A stretch of DNA of 64,000 nt, taken from positions 248,001 through 312,000 of the forward strand of contig JADJRC010000002.1 in assembly GCA_016712415.1 (NCBI GenBank), given 5' to 3'. This document shows, piece by piece, positions 31,001 through 38,090 of this stretch; the stretch's first letter is position 1, and each line of letters opens with the position of its first letter. Position numbers and translations under genes: made by a program. The notes under the pieces are model-generated. The model was given only the letters and a program-made list of their open reading frames with translations, had not been told where the DNA came from and searched no databases. Source of the DNA: Lewinellaceae bacterium. GTDB lineage: Bacteria > Bacteroidota > Bacteroidia > Chitinophagales > Saprospiraceae.

Positions 31001-32102
31001 AGACGACCAGGGCCAGTACGCGTTCCCGAATGCCGTACCGTTCGGAATGGACTACACGGTGACGCCGACGAAAGACGACAACCCGCTCAACGGGGTATCG
31101 ACCTTCGACCTGGTGCTGATATCGAAACACATCCTGGGCCTGGAGCCGCTGAACAGCCCGTACAAGATGATCGCGGCGGATGCCAACAAGTCGAACTCGA
31201 TCACGACCTTCGACATCGTGGAAATCCGCAAGTTGATCCTGGGTATCTACAACGAACTGCCGAACAATACCTCGTGGCGCTTCGTGGACAAGGACTTTGC
31301 GTTCCCGCAACCGGCCAACCCGTTTGCGACGCAGTTCCCCGAAACGAAGAGCGTGGCGGATGTTCAGTTAAGCCAGTTGGCCGACGATTTTGTAGGCGTC
31401 AAAATTGGTGATGTGAACGGCACTGTAATCGCCAACGCGCTGATGAACGCCGACGACCGCACGACGAGCACGCTGCTGTTCGATGTACAGGATCGCGAGG
31501 TGAAAGCGGGTGAGACGGTAGAAGTGGCGATGACGGCAGCCGAAGCGACGCAAGGCTACCAGTTCACGCTGAATCTCAACGGTCTGGAAGTAGCGGACAT
31601 CGTGGAAAGCGACGCGGTCAAATCGAGCAACTTCGGTGTGTTCGCCGATGCCCTGACGGTATCGATCGACGGTGCGAAAGACTTCACGGTGCGGTTCCGC
31701 GCGACACGGTCGGGCCAACTGAGCGGAATGCTGGGTGTATCGAGCCGGATCACGCGTGCCGAGGCCTACGGCCTGACGAACGATCGCCGGGAAGTAGCGC
31801 TGCGCTTCAACGCTGCGACAGGAGCAACGATAGCCGGTGTAGGCTTCGAGTTGTACCAGAACCAGCCAAACCCGTTTGTGAACCGCACGATGATCGGCTT
31901 CCACCTGCCGGAGGCAACGGAAGCGACGCTGATGGTGTACGACGAGACGGGCCGCACGGTATACACCCAGAAGGGCAAGTACGGCAAGGGCTACAACGCC
32001 ATTGCCATCGAACGCGCCCTGACGGCTACTACCGGAGTGCTCTACTACAGACTGGAGACATCGACAGACAGCGCGACGCGCAAGATGATCCAGGCAAAAT
32101 GA
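22086..32102 (+). CDS. Giant adhesin, fragment 8: HYR array, dockerin-like segment, T9SS sorting domain
   Basis: The longest intact piece, 3,338 codons, opening at an internal GTG. It begins in an HYR unit and holds about 26 more HYR-like repeats (about 80 aa each, typically with CP near the start and a T-C-[TES]-F strand near the end), including an exact-looking 735-bp duplication (24666-26135). The last third has longer Cys-rich variants. A dockerin-like pair (GVSTFDLVLISKHILG and NSITTFDIVEIRKLILG) lies at 31085-31260. The end is a canonical type A T9SS signal (YQNQPNPF ... TMIGFHLP ... YDETGR ... GVLYYRLET). The product should be exported through the outer membrane and attached to or released from the surface. 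A terminator follows at 32146. Confidence 0.9.
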   Translation: MTQGNATLVSSGPCGVTLEYTAPVGTDNCDNAVTANTGGLGAGASYYEYGGTYTEIWQVTDQSGNTATCSFTVTVEDPVSPTITCPANVTLNNDLGECDAAVTYAYPYFGDNCPNYTLTQLSGPASGEEFVVGTTTVEFSVSDNTGNSTACAFTVTVEDKEKPVITHCPADRVVNTNSNGAGDCSGAIPNLLSELTATDNCSIASMTQTPASGSFGNEHGDETFITLTVADIYGNKQTCQTKLTLHDNEPPSISCAAIPTALNNSAGECSYYVPGTNLNPSYTDNCGPLTLTNTLTGNNTLGGTHLPVGSTLVTWTVTDAGGNTNSCSVTYVVTDNEPPVAACQGPEIDVVLDGDGISQLLVADVNNDSWDNCGPLASKDIKRADGGDFAPSVYFNCDDLPGAYEVILQVVDQSGNVSTCTTSVHVYDLEVPVITCPNGIETVTDEDECTAVVNGIHLQDVQDNCAVTIFYSISGATTGNGQNDASGTVFNKGVSTVTYTVVDGSGNTSNCSFDVEVEDEQAPVLDCAELVGFIRTNNPGECSYEVTGNEFDPSDYWDNCPGATIRNNYNHQESLAWEVFPVGETVVLWTVTDASGNTTTCTSRIRIDDTEAPEITCVEADQTQFVTDAGQCTKTILTGVLDPVFTDNCPEATISHDYATAPNTFTLAGSTFPTGTTTVVWTVVDGAGNSETCSIEVVVTDTQAPVFENCPADITVGNDVDKCGSNVFFTAPVAEDNCSDETVVQTGGLPSGSLYPLGTTVVTYTATDGSGNTATCQFAITVMDMQTPTAVCQDLTIQLDDLGVATITAAQVDGGSTDNCPAGLNFEINTDAFGCSNLGDNNVTLTVTDGAGNTSICVATVTVQDITIPTFTCPVAVTASSCDDVVPDVISGITDASDNCGVVTLTQNPPEGVAFGNVNGGTTTITVTATDASGNTATCTVAVTITDDTDPEIVCPANISVGNDVDVCGANVTYSIPTVTDDCPGATVSLETGDLASGELFPIGTTTVTYIATDAGGNTATCEFTVTVTDVQAPAAVCQDITIQLDAAGAASITAGSVNGGSADNCGIASMSISLNTFDCSSTGDNNVTLTVTDAAGNSAACVATVTVQDVTIPTFTCPAAITASSCDDVVPDVISGITDASDNCGVVTLTQNPPEGVAFGNVNGGTTTITVTATDESGNTATCAVAVTITDDTDPEIVCPANISVGNDVDVCGANVTYSIPTVTDDCPGATVSLETGDLASGELFPIGTTTVTYIATDAGGNTATCEFTVTVTDVQTPAAVCQDITIQLDAAGAASITAGSVNGGSADNCGIASMSISLNTFDCSSTGDNNVTLTVTDAAGNSAACVATVTVQDVTIPTFTCPAAQSVSGCDQLVPDLVSLVTDAADACGVASITQNPVAGSDFGNANGQSINVTLTVTDVNGNVATCVVPVSIVDNVPPVFVNCPTAMIMIGNDPDQCSGKLNWSQPVATDNCTLLSVVQISGPAPGTTVGVGVPQTVTYRAFDAAGNSSTCSFQVQVVDTQQPEFDADIVMPADVTVQCDNVPTAFILTNDDVNDNCTLPQDLVLGYTETSTQGTNPAACSYYDYVLTRTWTVTDGAGNVRKHTQKVTVKDTTAPLAVCKTVSITLDKTGVATVSAAQVNDGSSDNCAAAQYLTYQVTPNSFNCTNVGANTVTLTVTDPCGNSSTCTATVNVVEGIGPCTPQYSVSTSCMDNATTLENGQFMDVITVKSLAMQSWKLTSVNGLYSVNSAAPPAAPTALSAGMAFTAGTADGIDNDGDGTTDESDEMIYYTLKGLHVDCLGYSIQVDNAGGIGQAPAAVTATIANKACYPTPYFLNLNDPFCLNTDPFVIEVGEYNNAQGTVTNITVNGVVTNIFDAGALGEGTYLVTATFDAGAATTSLVINGVQVSGSDAGTLTDPGCKQTISQYVSVVGTPSTIVCNDLVHVSLDADCEETILADDVLEGTYYCYDDYTVELDKTPPYGNGPWVPAVINAGDIGKTYAYRVIHSQGGNVCWGNLTVEDKLAPGLTCPADLTVACSESTDVSNTGEVGIEDCSATTAVIDDVYVDNGLCADPRAVITRTWIVTDVWGNQSTCSQTITVVPFDLTDVDFPADVTVNCENVLQNTALTSPDNTGQPAINGYAIGQGGLCSASINYTDEVYDVCAGSYEILRTWKVRNTCLAVGAGNPVQHTQVIKVLDLGGPQFDCPADITVSTDPNNCCATAPLPDVIISEGCSDIVSLEAKVSGINPANGNIITFTVGGTLGDFPGNNYWTPDTLAHFGLTQCLPQGDYTVRYTAQDECGNVSTCEFQLTVEDLVPPSVACDEHTQVSLGSNGIAQINASTFDDGSIDNCCMDKFEARRMNGTCDSLDDDFGPTVEFCCTDINDTVLVVFRAYDCHGNYNDCMVSVFVEDKIKPTCNAPANVTVSCEAFDPSLWAYGTATSQDNCCLDTIMESRNYNLFDTVCNRGTITRTFRAFDCAGNSTQCTQRIFVNYEQDYYIKFPNDVIVTKCNGTGNYGEPVFFGEDCELLGVSFEDEIFTVVPDACMKIERTWTIINWCTYNPNGSCVIVPNPNPNATTNSTQNLPGPIVSPLGTPSPWNPTIIAIAPGQPQTNYSIYYDANANCYKYKQIIKIIDTEDPVATCAAPDSCDLTANDAQLWNQSYWWDAATESHDLCEGNAALTITATDSCSGAFLNISYLLFLDLDGDGSMETVVNSNDTPAAGTVNFGNAGNPGYTGGTPQVFDGRPVLPNEIYRWANHQSVSGTVRTASVQWKTLPQMPTPGNGFGSPGIAPQLPYGTHKIKWTIADGCGNETYCEYTFVVKDCKAPTVVCHDGLSVNIMPTQMVQLWATDFLQYAEDNCTPTPKLKYAIRRAGQGSGFPVDALGNPITSVTFTCADLGEQEVELWAIDLAGNADYCVATVDVQDNNGNCVPGDKATVAGALKTEMQDGVEDANVNLQAGAISLFDMSDDQGQYAFPNAVPFGMDYTVTPTKDDNPLNGVSTFDLVLISKHILGLEPLNSPYKMIAADANKSNSITTFDIVEIRKLILGIYNELPNNTSWRFVDKDFAFPQPANPFATQFPETKSVADVQLSQLADDFVGVKIGDVNGTVIANALMNADDRTTSTLLFDVQDREVKAGETVEVAMTAAEATQGYQFTLNLNGLEVADIVESDAVKSSNFGVFADALTVSIDGAKDFTVRFRATRSGQLSGMLGVSSRITRAEAYGLTNDRREVALRFNAATGATIAGVGFELYQNQPNPFVNRTMIGFHLPEATEATLMVYDETGRTVYTQKGKYGKGYNAIAIERALTATTGVLYYRLETSTDSATRKMIQAK
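24666..26135 (+). repeat. Two tandem near-identical 735-bp copies (three HYR units each)
   Basis: Copy 1 (24666-25400) and copy 2 (25401-26135) differ at only a few bases over most of their length; the 204-base minus-strand reading at 24919-25122 is identical to that at 25654-25857. A third, partial start (GTAACGGTACAGGATGTAAC) begins at 26136. Confidence 0.9.
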
Positions 32103-32145
32103 CGTAAGTTGAGAAAGACTTTGGGATGTTGAGTCAATAGGGCTA

Positions 32146-32183
32146 GCCGCCTCCGCAACAGTGCGGGGGCGGCGCCTTTTTTT
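32146..32183 (+). terminator. Rho-independent terminator of the giant adhesin gene
   Basis: GCCGCCTCCGC (32146-32156) pairs with GCGGGGGCGGC (32163-32173) with one wobble. TTTTTTT follows at 32177-32183. It lies between two convergent genes, 44 bases after the adhesin stop. Confidence 0.85.
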
Positions 32184-32184
32184 C

Positions 32185-32517
32185 TCAATACCGCCTTTTC
32201 AACAAATACCGCCGGCCGCTTTCCAACACGCTGATCTGGGCGACCTCCCAACCTTCTTCGTAAAAAATATTGAGCCCGTCGATGAGGCTGATATAATCGA
32301 TCCGCTGGCCCTTCTCATCGCTGACATAGGCCTTTCTGGAGTTTGCCTGTCCGAAATCGACGATAAAGGAACAACTGCCGTCGGTTTTGAATTGCGGATC
32401 GAGTTCGATGTATTGCCCCGTATTGTTAGGGCTTAATTTTACCCCGTTGACATATACCTGGGCAAAAACGGGCAAGCTGCCGGCGACCAGCAGCAAGGAG
32501 AAAATGGCTTTTTTCAT
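32185..32517 (-). CDS. Small secreted protein of unknown function (110 aa)
   Basis: A clear signal peptide (MKKAIFSLLLVAGSLPVFAQ) is followed by a mature part of about 90 residues with no recognised domain. Features are VYVNGVKLSPNNTGQYIELD near the new N-terminus and a basic end (RRYLLKRRY). One Cys is present, and there is no lipobox. It is convergent with the giant adhesin and co-directional with the LytTR pair, about 100 bases downstream of the regulator stop, so it could belong to that transcript. The product is probably periplasmic. Function unknown. Confidence 0.75.
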   Translation of the reverse strand: MKKAIFSLLLVAGSLPVFAQVYVNGVKLSPNNTGQYIELDPQFKTDGSCSFIVDFGQANSRKAYVSDEKGQRIDYISLIDGLNIFYEEGWEVAQISVLESGRRYLLKRRY

Positions 32518-32615
32518 GGTAAAAATGTTTTACAGGCAAAGAAAAGGGCCAGGTGTGTTTCTTTGCTCAACCTTAACCGGAGATTAACCGGCTTAACGCT
32601 TTTTAACGCCGGCTG

Positions 32616-33332
32616 TTAAGACAGGCGTTCGTGCACGCTATCCCGGTAGAGGGCTCCAACGGGCAGTTTTTCCTTGCCGATACGGACGAGGTTGCCCTCC
32701 AGGATTTCGATCCTGTTGACCGCCGCGATGTACGATTTGTGAATACGGATGAACTGCGCTGCGGGCAGTGCTTCTTCCAGACTCTTCAGGGAGTTCAGCG
32801 ACAGGATGCGTCCATTTGGCGTATGGAAGGCCACATACTCACGCATGCCCTGGATGAACAGGATATCGTCCAGTTTGATCCGGTGCAGCTTGTGGTCGGC
32901 CTTTACCATGATATAATCCTTGCCGGGTTTCGCCGTTTCGCCGGGCGCACCCGCAGCGGTATCGCTTTTGCCGCGCAGCACGGCGGCGGCTTTGTTTACG
33001 GCCTGTACAAATCGCTCGAAACCGAAGGGTTTCAGCAGGTAATCGGTCACGTCCAGGGCATACCCTTCCAGCGCGTATTCCGCATAGGCGGTGGTAAAAA
33101 CCACAACCGGTTTGACGGGCAGGGTACGCAAGAACTCCACCCCTGTCAGTTCGGGCATCTGAATATCGAGAAACATCAGGTCGACAGGCTGATCCTGCAG
33201 GATGACCATGGCATCCATCGCGTTGGCGCAACTCGCCACGTGCGACAGCGTGGGCATGCGGCTAATGTAATTCTCCAGCAGGGTACGCGCGAGTTCTTCG
33301 TCGTCGACGACGAGGCAGCGGATAGGGTTCAT
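32616..33332 (-). CDS. LytTR-family response regulator
   Basis: The 238-aa protein has an N-terminal receiver domain with acidic pocket residues D10-D11, the phospho-acceptor D56 (in FLDIQMPELTG), the conserved TTAYAEYA strand and LLKPF lysine. A C-terminal LytTR DNA-binding domain follows at about residues 135-235 (LHRIKLDDILFIQGMREYV ... FIRIHKSYIAAVNRI). The start ATG overlaps the stop of the upstream sensor kinase by four bases (ATGA), so the two are translationally coupled. LytTR regulators usually bind direct repeats upstream of a few target genes. No target site is recognisable here, though the secreted protein directly downstream is a candidate. Confidence 0.93.
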   Translation of the reverse strand: MNPIRCLVVDDEELARTLLENYISRMPTLSHVASCANAMDAMVILQDQPVDLMFLDIQMPELTGVEFLRTLPVKPVVVFTTAYAEYALEGYALDVTDYLLKPFGFERFVQAVNKAAAVLRGKSDTAAGAPGETAKPGKDYIMVKADHKLHRIKLDDILFIQGMREYVAFHTPNGRILSLNSLKSLEEALPAAQFIRIHKSYIAAVNRIEILEGNLVRIGKEKLPVGALYRDSVHERLS

Positions 33333-34375
33333 GGTACCTGTACAGTTAACGTCACGGCAAATATACCTTCTCCGGGCGCTATGGCCAACTCGTGCCGACC
33401 GGGATACAACAACTCAAGTTGACGACGCACGTTGGCCAGCCCGATGCCTCCTTCCTGGTCCTTGGTGTACAACTGCCCCGGTACGCTGTTTTGTACCTGG
33501 AAAACGACCTGTGTATCGGTAGTATCCAGCCGTATCCTGATCCAGCCCTGCGTCAGGTCTTCCACCTTGCTGTGCTTGAACGCGTTTTCCACGAAGGGGA
33601 TCAGGAGCATCGGCGCAATAGCCAGATTGGGCCGGCTTTCGTCCAGTTCAACCTCGACGTTCAGACCCCGGCTGTCTTTGAGCAGGTTCAGGTCGATATA
33701 ATGCCGCAGGTATTCGATCTCCTTTTGCAGCGACACCCGGTCGGCCTTGCACTCGTACAGCATGTAGCGAAGCATGCCCGACAGTTTGAGCAGGTTTTCC
33801 GGCGCCCTTTCCGACTTGATGACCGTCAGGGCGTAGATGTTGTTCAGTGCGTTGAACAGAAAATGCGGGTTGATCTGTGATTTCAGAAATTTGAGCTCCG
33901 CTTCAAGTTTTCCGCTGCGGTAATCGGAGGCCTCTTTTTCCTTTTTATTGGCATACCCGGCGATTTCGAACAATGTACTTCCGATCAGCGCCGTAAAATA
34001 AGGCATGGCCTGGGCCATCAGTTTAAAACTTCTCATGCCTGCCCGCTGCCCGCCGCCGCGACCGCGGTCGCCGGGCGGGCGACTGAAATATTCGGCCCAC
34101 GGCGCGCCGTCCCAGGAGATCAGTCCGACCACCACCACCACAAGCGCCAGCCCTGCGATCGCGTATGCCGTTTGTTTTTTGTTGAAATACAATTTGGGTA
34201 ATAAAACCTCCATATTGGCCCATACCACAAGCATAATACCGGTCAGGACGACGGCGCTGCGCACAGCCATTCGGGCGGTATTTTCGAGATTGCCGGCCAG
34301 AAGGATGGGTATTAAAACCCAAAGGCCTCCCCAGAACAGCATTTGAAGCCAGGTATTGCGACGCGGAAAATTCAT
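33329..34375 (-). CDS. LytS-type sensor histidine kinase
   Basis: About 348 aa from the ATG at 34375 (MNFPRRNTWLQMLFWGG); the frame extends 12 codons further to 34411, but the later Met directly precedes the first membrane helix. Four hydrophobic segments (about 12-28, 41-58, 70-87 and 122-141) are followed by a coiled linker and the His_kinase core. The phospho-acceptor His171 sits in INPHFLFNALNN, and an ATPase domain has N-box PFVENAFKHS and G-box GGIGLANVRRQLELLY. A Gly/Arg-rich loop (DRGRGGGQR) lies between helices 3 and 4. It is the upstream partner of the LytTR regulator and overlaps it by four bases. The signal is unknown. Confidence 0.92.
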   Translation of the reverse strand: MNFPRRNTWLQMLFWGGLWVLIPILLAGNLENTARMAVRSAVVLTGIMLVVWANMEVLLPKLYFNKKQTAYAIAGLALVVVVVGLISWDGAPWAEYFSRPPGDRGRGGGQRAGMRSFKLMAQAMPYFTALIGSTLFEIAGYANKKEKEASDYRSGKLEAELKFLKSQINPHFLFNALNNIYALTVIKSERAPENLLKLSGMLRYMLYECKADRVSLQKEIEYLRHYIDLNLLKDSRGLNVEVELDESRPNLAIAPMLLIPFVENAFKHSKVEDLTQGWIRIRLDTTDTQVVFQVQNSVPGQLYTKDQEGGIGLANVRRQLELLYPGRHELAIAPGEGIFAVTLTVQVP

Positions 34376-34578
34376 GGAGACAAAGGTGCGGCCTACCCGC
34401 CGCTGCTCCAATTATTCTCAATCAAACGGCCCGAATGCCCCACCAAACGGCCCTTCGCATCAATAACACGCGGGATGTGCTTCATGGACGAAAAACGCTT
34501 GTTCATTGAATATTTTTCTGATCCCATGATAACCGGTGCACCTTTATACCAACAATTAAACATTAAAAGACTGATCAC

Positions 34579-34980
34579 ATGCGTAAGACAATTCATTTTC
34601 TGCTACTACTCGTCATGACGACTACCGGAGCCATAAGCCTGAACGCCCAACGCGGCGGCGGCATGGGCTGGGACCCGGAAAAACGCGCGGAACAACAAAC
34701 CGCCAACATGACCGAGAAACTTTCCCTCTCCGAAGCGCAAAGCGCCAAAGTGAAGGAAATTAACCTTAAATACGCTCAAAAAATGAAGGAAGCCCGCGAA
34801 AATGCCACCGGCGATCGTGAAGCCATGCGCGCCTCTATGGTTGCCATGCGCGACGAGCAGGACAAGGAACTGCAAACCGTTCTGACCGAAGAGCAGTGGC
34901 AGCAGTGGGTCAAATTCCGCGATGAACAAAAGGAAAATCGGGGGAAGGGCGCCGGAAAAAAGGCGAAAAAGAGCGAGTAG
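34579..34980 (+). CDS. Spy/CpxP-like periplasmic protein
   Basis: A 133-aa protein with a signal peptide (MRKTIHFLLLLVMTTTGAISLNAQ), then a highly charged all-helical region. LSLSEAQSAKVKEINLKYAQ and LTEEQWQQWVKFRDEQ resemble the paired LTxxQ-type motifs of Spy/CpxP chaperones, and the C-terminus is basic (GKGAGKKAKKSE). Members of this family are small periplasmic chaperones or metal/stress sensors. It lies upstream of the outer-membrane protein at 35173 on the same strand, separated by a palindromic repeat (34985-35137). A role in barrel-protein folding is only a guess from that context. Confidence 0.8.
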   Translation: MRKTIHFLLLLVMTTTGAISLNAQRGGGMGWDPEKRAEQQTANMTEKLSLSEAQSAKVKEINLKYAQKMKEARENATGDREAMRASMVAMRDEQDKELQTVLTEEQWQQWVKFRDEQKENRGKGAGKKAKKSE

Positions 34981-34984
34981 GTGG

Positions 34985-35137
34985 ATGGCACGCTGATGAC
35001 GCAGATGGTGCAGATGGACGCAGATTTTTGCTGATCTTTCCATGCGAATTGTATCATATCGCAGCATTTTCAGGATCAAATCCAAAGATATAATATATCT
35101 GTGCTCATCAGTATAATCTGCGTCATCAGTGTGCCAT
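34985..35137. repeat. Intergenic palindromic element, copy A
   Basis: A 22-bp arm at 34985-35006 (ATGGCACGCTGATGACGCAG...) is matched by an inverted arm at 35116-35137 with one mismatch. The interior has further CGCAGAT/ATCTGCG words. The identical 22-bp arm recurs at 63931. It resembles small non-coding MITE-like or repetitive palindromic elements. Confidence 0.75.
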
Positions 35138-35172
35138 TGGTCTTGACTTTTCACATGTTTTAAACACCCGAC

Positions 35173-38040
35173 ATGCACAAACTACTCCCGATCATTTTCC
35201 TGTTGTCGACACAGGTGCTCACCGCACAGACTTTTTCCATTTCAGGAAAAATAAAGGACGACACAGGCCAACCCGCCATCGGCGCAACCGTCAGTCTGCA
35301 ACACCCTTGGGGTGAGCAGGTGTCGGGCACTTCCAGCGGCGCCAACGGCGCTTTTGTGTTTACGGGAGTGGGGAAAGGCGGCTATAATATTGTCGTCAGC
35401 ATGCTGGGCTTTAAAAATTTCAAAAAACAGGTCACCTTGTCAAGCAGCGATGTGCAACTGGGCGACCTGACCCTGGAAGCCGATCCGCTCGTCCTCGGCG
35501 CGGTCGATATCAACAGCACGGTACCGACGGCACAGCAAAAAGGCGATACCATTGAGTTTAACTCAGCCGCTTTCAAGGTTATGAAAGATGCCGGCGCCGA
35601 CGAACTGGTGGAGAAACTGCCTTCCGTGACGATGGAAAACGGCACCCTGAAAGCACAGGGCGAAAATGTGACGCAGGTGCTGGTTGACGGGAAACAGTTT
35701 TTCGGCAACGATCCCACGGCCGCCCTGAAAAACCTGCCGGCCGAGGTGATCGACAAAATCCAGATATTCGACCAGCAAAGCGACCAGTCGCAATTCACCG
35801 GTTTCAGCGACGGCAACACAACCAAAACGATCAACATCGTCACCAAAACCGGCATGCGCAACGGCCAGTTTGGCAAAGTATACGCCGGCTACGGCTACGA
35901 GGATAAATACCAGGCGGGCGGCAATATCAACGTCTTCGACGGCAATCGTCGCATCTCTTTCATCGGTATGACCAACAACATCAATGTCCAGAATTTTTCA
36001 GCCGAGGATATTCTGGGCGTGATGGGCTCCGGCGGCAACCGTCCACGGGGTGGGGGAGGCCGAGGCGGCCGGCAGGGCGGCGGCCGGAGCGGATCGGGTG
36101 GCAGCGGCTCTGCCGGCGATTTTCTCGTGCGGCCATCCGGCGGCATCGCCACGACCCACGCATTCGGGGTCAACTTCACCGACAAATGGGGTGAAAAAAC
36201 TGACATCAACGCCAGTTATTTTTTTAACGACAGCAGAAATAACTCGGAAGAAAGCACCCTGCGGCAGTTCCTCAACAACGGGGAACCTGCAGAAATATAC
36301 GCCGAAAACAGCGGCAGCAGCACCAAAAATCTCAACCACCGCTTTAATGCGCGGATCGAATTTAGCCTCGACAGTTTCAATACCCTCATGTGGCGACCCC
36401 GGTTGACGGTGCAGAAGAATGACGGTCTTACTTCGAGCCTGGGTGAAACAACGCTCGACAACGCCCTGCTGAGCCGCACAGACAACCGGTACAATTCTGC
36501 CCTCACCGGCGTCAATTTCAACAACACCCTGCTCTGGCGGCATAAATTTGCCAGAAAAGGCCGAACCATATCGCTGGACTTCAGTTCGGGCTACGCCCCA
36601 AAAAACGGCAACAGCGCCCTGCAATCCACCGACAGTTACTTTTTCGGACAACCGGTGTTCGACACCCTCGACCAGCGTGCCCGGCTCGACGTGAGCAGCT
36701 GGAATGTGTCGGGCAACGCCGAATACACCGAACCGCTCGGCGAAAACGGCCAGCTGCTGCTGAATTACCGGACCAGTTACCAGCAGGAATCGTCGGACAA
36801 ACGCACTTACGATTTTTTTACCGGCACACAGGACTATACCTCCCTTAACGAGACCCTGTCCAATGTGTTTTCCAACGACTACACAACACAGCAGACCGGA
36901 GCCGGATACAATTTCAGCAAAGGGCGCGACCTGAATTTCAACTTCCGGACAAACCTGCAGTGGGCCGATCTGAGCAATGACAAAACCTTCCCCCAGCCGG
37001 CGCAGTTCAACCAGACCTTTTTCAACGTGCTGCCGTCGGCCATGCTGCGCTACAACATTGACAAAACGCACAATATCAGGCTCTTTTACAGGACGAATAC
37101 ACAACTGCCCGCCGTGGAGCAACTGCAGGATGTGGTCAATAACTCCAATCCGCTCCAACTCAGCGTGGGTAATCCCAATCTGAAACAATCTTTCCAGCAG
37201 AACCTGTTCCTGCGCTTCCAGTCCTCCAACCCGGAGACATCCGCGACCTTTTTCGGCATGATCGGCGGTGGCCTCACCGGCGACCATATCGCCAGCGCCA
37301 CCTATCTGGCCAACAGCGACGACCCCATACTGGATCAATACGATGTGCAGCCCGGCGCACAGCTCACGCGGCCCGTCAACCTCGACGGCTATCGCAGCCT
37401 GCGCTCTTTCATCTCCTACGGGCGTCCGGTCAACTGGATCAAAACAAATGTCAACCTCGACTTTTCCTACAACTATTCGCGTACTCCGGGCCTGCTCAAC
37501 GACGCGCTCAACTTCGCCAACAGCCATACCGTGGGCGTGGGCGTCACCTTTGCCAGCAATATCAGCGACAAGGTCGACTTCACCATTTCTGCGCGGCCGA
37601 GCTGGAACAAGGTGGCCAATACCCTTCAAAGCGGCAGCAATACCGAATACCTGAGCCAGAATTCCCGCCTGAAATTCAACTGGATCGTCGTGGAAGGCTT
37701 TGTGCTGCGCACCGACCTGACCCACACCTTGTACTCGGGACTTTCCGACAATTTCAACCAGAATTATTGGCTTTGGAACCTCGGTATCGGCAAAAAGATA
37801 CTGAAAAACGACCGCGGCGAGATCACCCTGGCCATCAACGATTTGCTGAACCAGAACCGCAATATCACGCGCAACGTCACGGAAACCTATGTGGAAGACC
37901 TGCAAAGCAATGCCTTGCGGCAGTTCGTGATGTTGTCGTTTACCTACAACCTGCGCAACTTTAACACAGGAAAACAGGCAGCGCCGGAGCGGATGCGGGA
38001 GGAAGGTTTCGGGCCGCCGCCGGGAAGGGGAAGGGATTGA
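35173..38040 (+). CDS. TonB-receptor-like outer-membrane beta-barrel protein
   Basis: 955 aa. A signal peptide (about 1-19, ending LTAQ) is followed by a carboxypeptidase-regulatory-like domain (about 22-95; ISGKIKDDTGQPAIGATVSL) and a plug-like region (about 130-230; ELVEKLPSVTMENGTLK, VLVDGKQFFGNDPTAALKNL, and EVIDKIQIFD). A long barrel region of the OMP_b-brl_3 kind continues to the end. A Gly/Arg-rich insert sits at about residues 285-320. There is no adjacent SusD-like gene and no recognisable TonB box, so a nutrient-uptake role is uncertain; related proteins are often annotated only as outer-membrane beta-barrel family. The upstream neighbour is a Spy-like chaperone. The Gly/Pro/Arg-rich C-terminus (GFGPPPGRGRD) is unusual for a barrel, which normally ends in an aromatic residue. 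Confidence 0.88.
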   Translation: MHKLLPIIFLLSTQVLTAQTFSISGKIKDDTGQPAIGATVSLQHPWGEQVSGTSSGANGAFVFTGVGKGGYNIVVSMLGFKNFKKQVTLSSSDVQLGDLTLEADPLVLGAVDINSTVPTAQQKGDTIEFNSAAFKVMKDAGADELVEKLPSVTMENGTLKAQGENVTQVLVDGKQFFGNDPTAALKNLPAEVIDKIQIFDQQSDQSQFTGFSDGNTTKTINIVTKTGMRNGQFGKVYAGYGYEDKYQAGGNINVFDGNRRISFIGMTNNINVQNFSAEDILGVMGSGGNRPRGGGGRGGRQGGGRSGSGGSGSAGDFLVRPSGGIATTHAFGVNFTDKWGEKTDINASYFFNDSRNNSEESTLRQFLNNGEPAEIYAENSGSSTKNLNHRFNARIEFSLDSFNTLMWRPRLTVQKNDGLTSSLGETTLDNALLSRTDNRYNSALTGVNFNNTLLWRHKFARKGRTISLDFSSGYAPKNGNSALQSTDSYFFGQPVFDTLDQRARLDVSSWNVSGNAEYTEPLGENGQLLLNYRTSYQQESSDKRTYDFFTGTQDYTSLNETLSNVFSNDYTTQQTGAGYNFSKGRDLNFNFRTNLQWADLSNDKTFPQPAQFNQTFFNVLPSAMLRYNIDKTHNIRLFYRTNTQLPAVEQLQDVVNNSNPLQLSVGNPNLKQSFQQNLFLRFQSSNPETSATFFGMIGGGLTGDHIASATYLANSDDPILDQYDVQPGAQLTRPVNLDGYRSLRSFISYGRPVNWIKTNVNLDFSYNYSRTPGLLNDALNFANSHTVGVGVTFASNISDKVDFTISARPSWNKVANTLQSGSNTEYLSQNSRLKFNWIVVEGFVLRTDLTHTLYSGLSDNFNQNYWLWNLGIGKKILKNDRGEITLAINDLLNQNRNITRNVTETYVEDLQSNALRQFVMLSFTYNLRNFNTGKQAAPERMREEGFGPPPGRGRD

Positions 38041-38090
38041 GTTGCGAAGGGTGGTGTGGTTTCCCGCAAATTGTCGCTGTTTGGATTTGT

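Larger units (their letters stand above)
4534..32102 (+). other. Reconstructed giant modular T9SS adhesin gene, interrupted by about 12 indels
   Basis: All plus-strand fragments from 4534 to 32102 are pieces of one reading frame: at each break the homologous sequence continues at once in another frame. Only the first fragment has an export-type N-terminus and only the last has a T9SS domain. Restored, it would encode about 9,190 residues: SdrD_B, propeller-like region, SdrD_B, eight GEVED domains (6867-11080), six SprB repeats (11092-12530), eighteen SdrD_B domains (12535-19100), about 37 HYR-like repeats (19370-30900), a dockerin-like segment (about 31085-31260) and a T9SS sorting domain (31840-32099). 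Breaks lie near 6290, 12893, 15290, 16364, 16450, 16646, 16853, 17095, 18103, 21402, 21948 and 22083. Family knowledge places it on the cell surface as an adhesin or gliding-type filament; the function is inferred. Confidence 0.85.

Noticed and set aside
35998..37905. 635-codon minus-strand open frame opposite the outer-membrane protein
   Set aside because: The plus-strand gene has a signal peptide, plug and barrel over the whole length; the minus frame has no recognisable domain.
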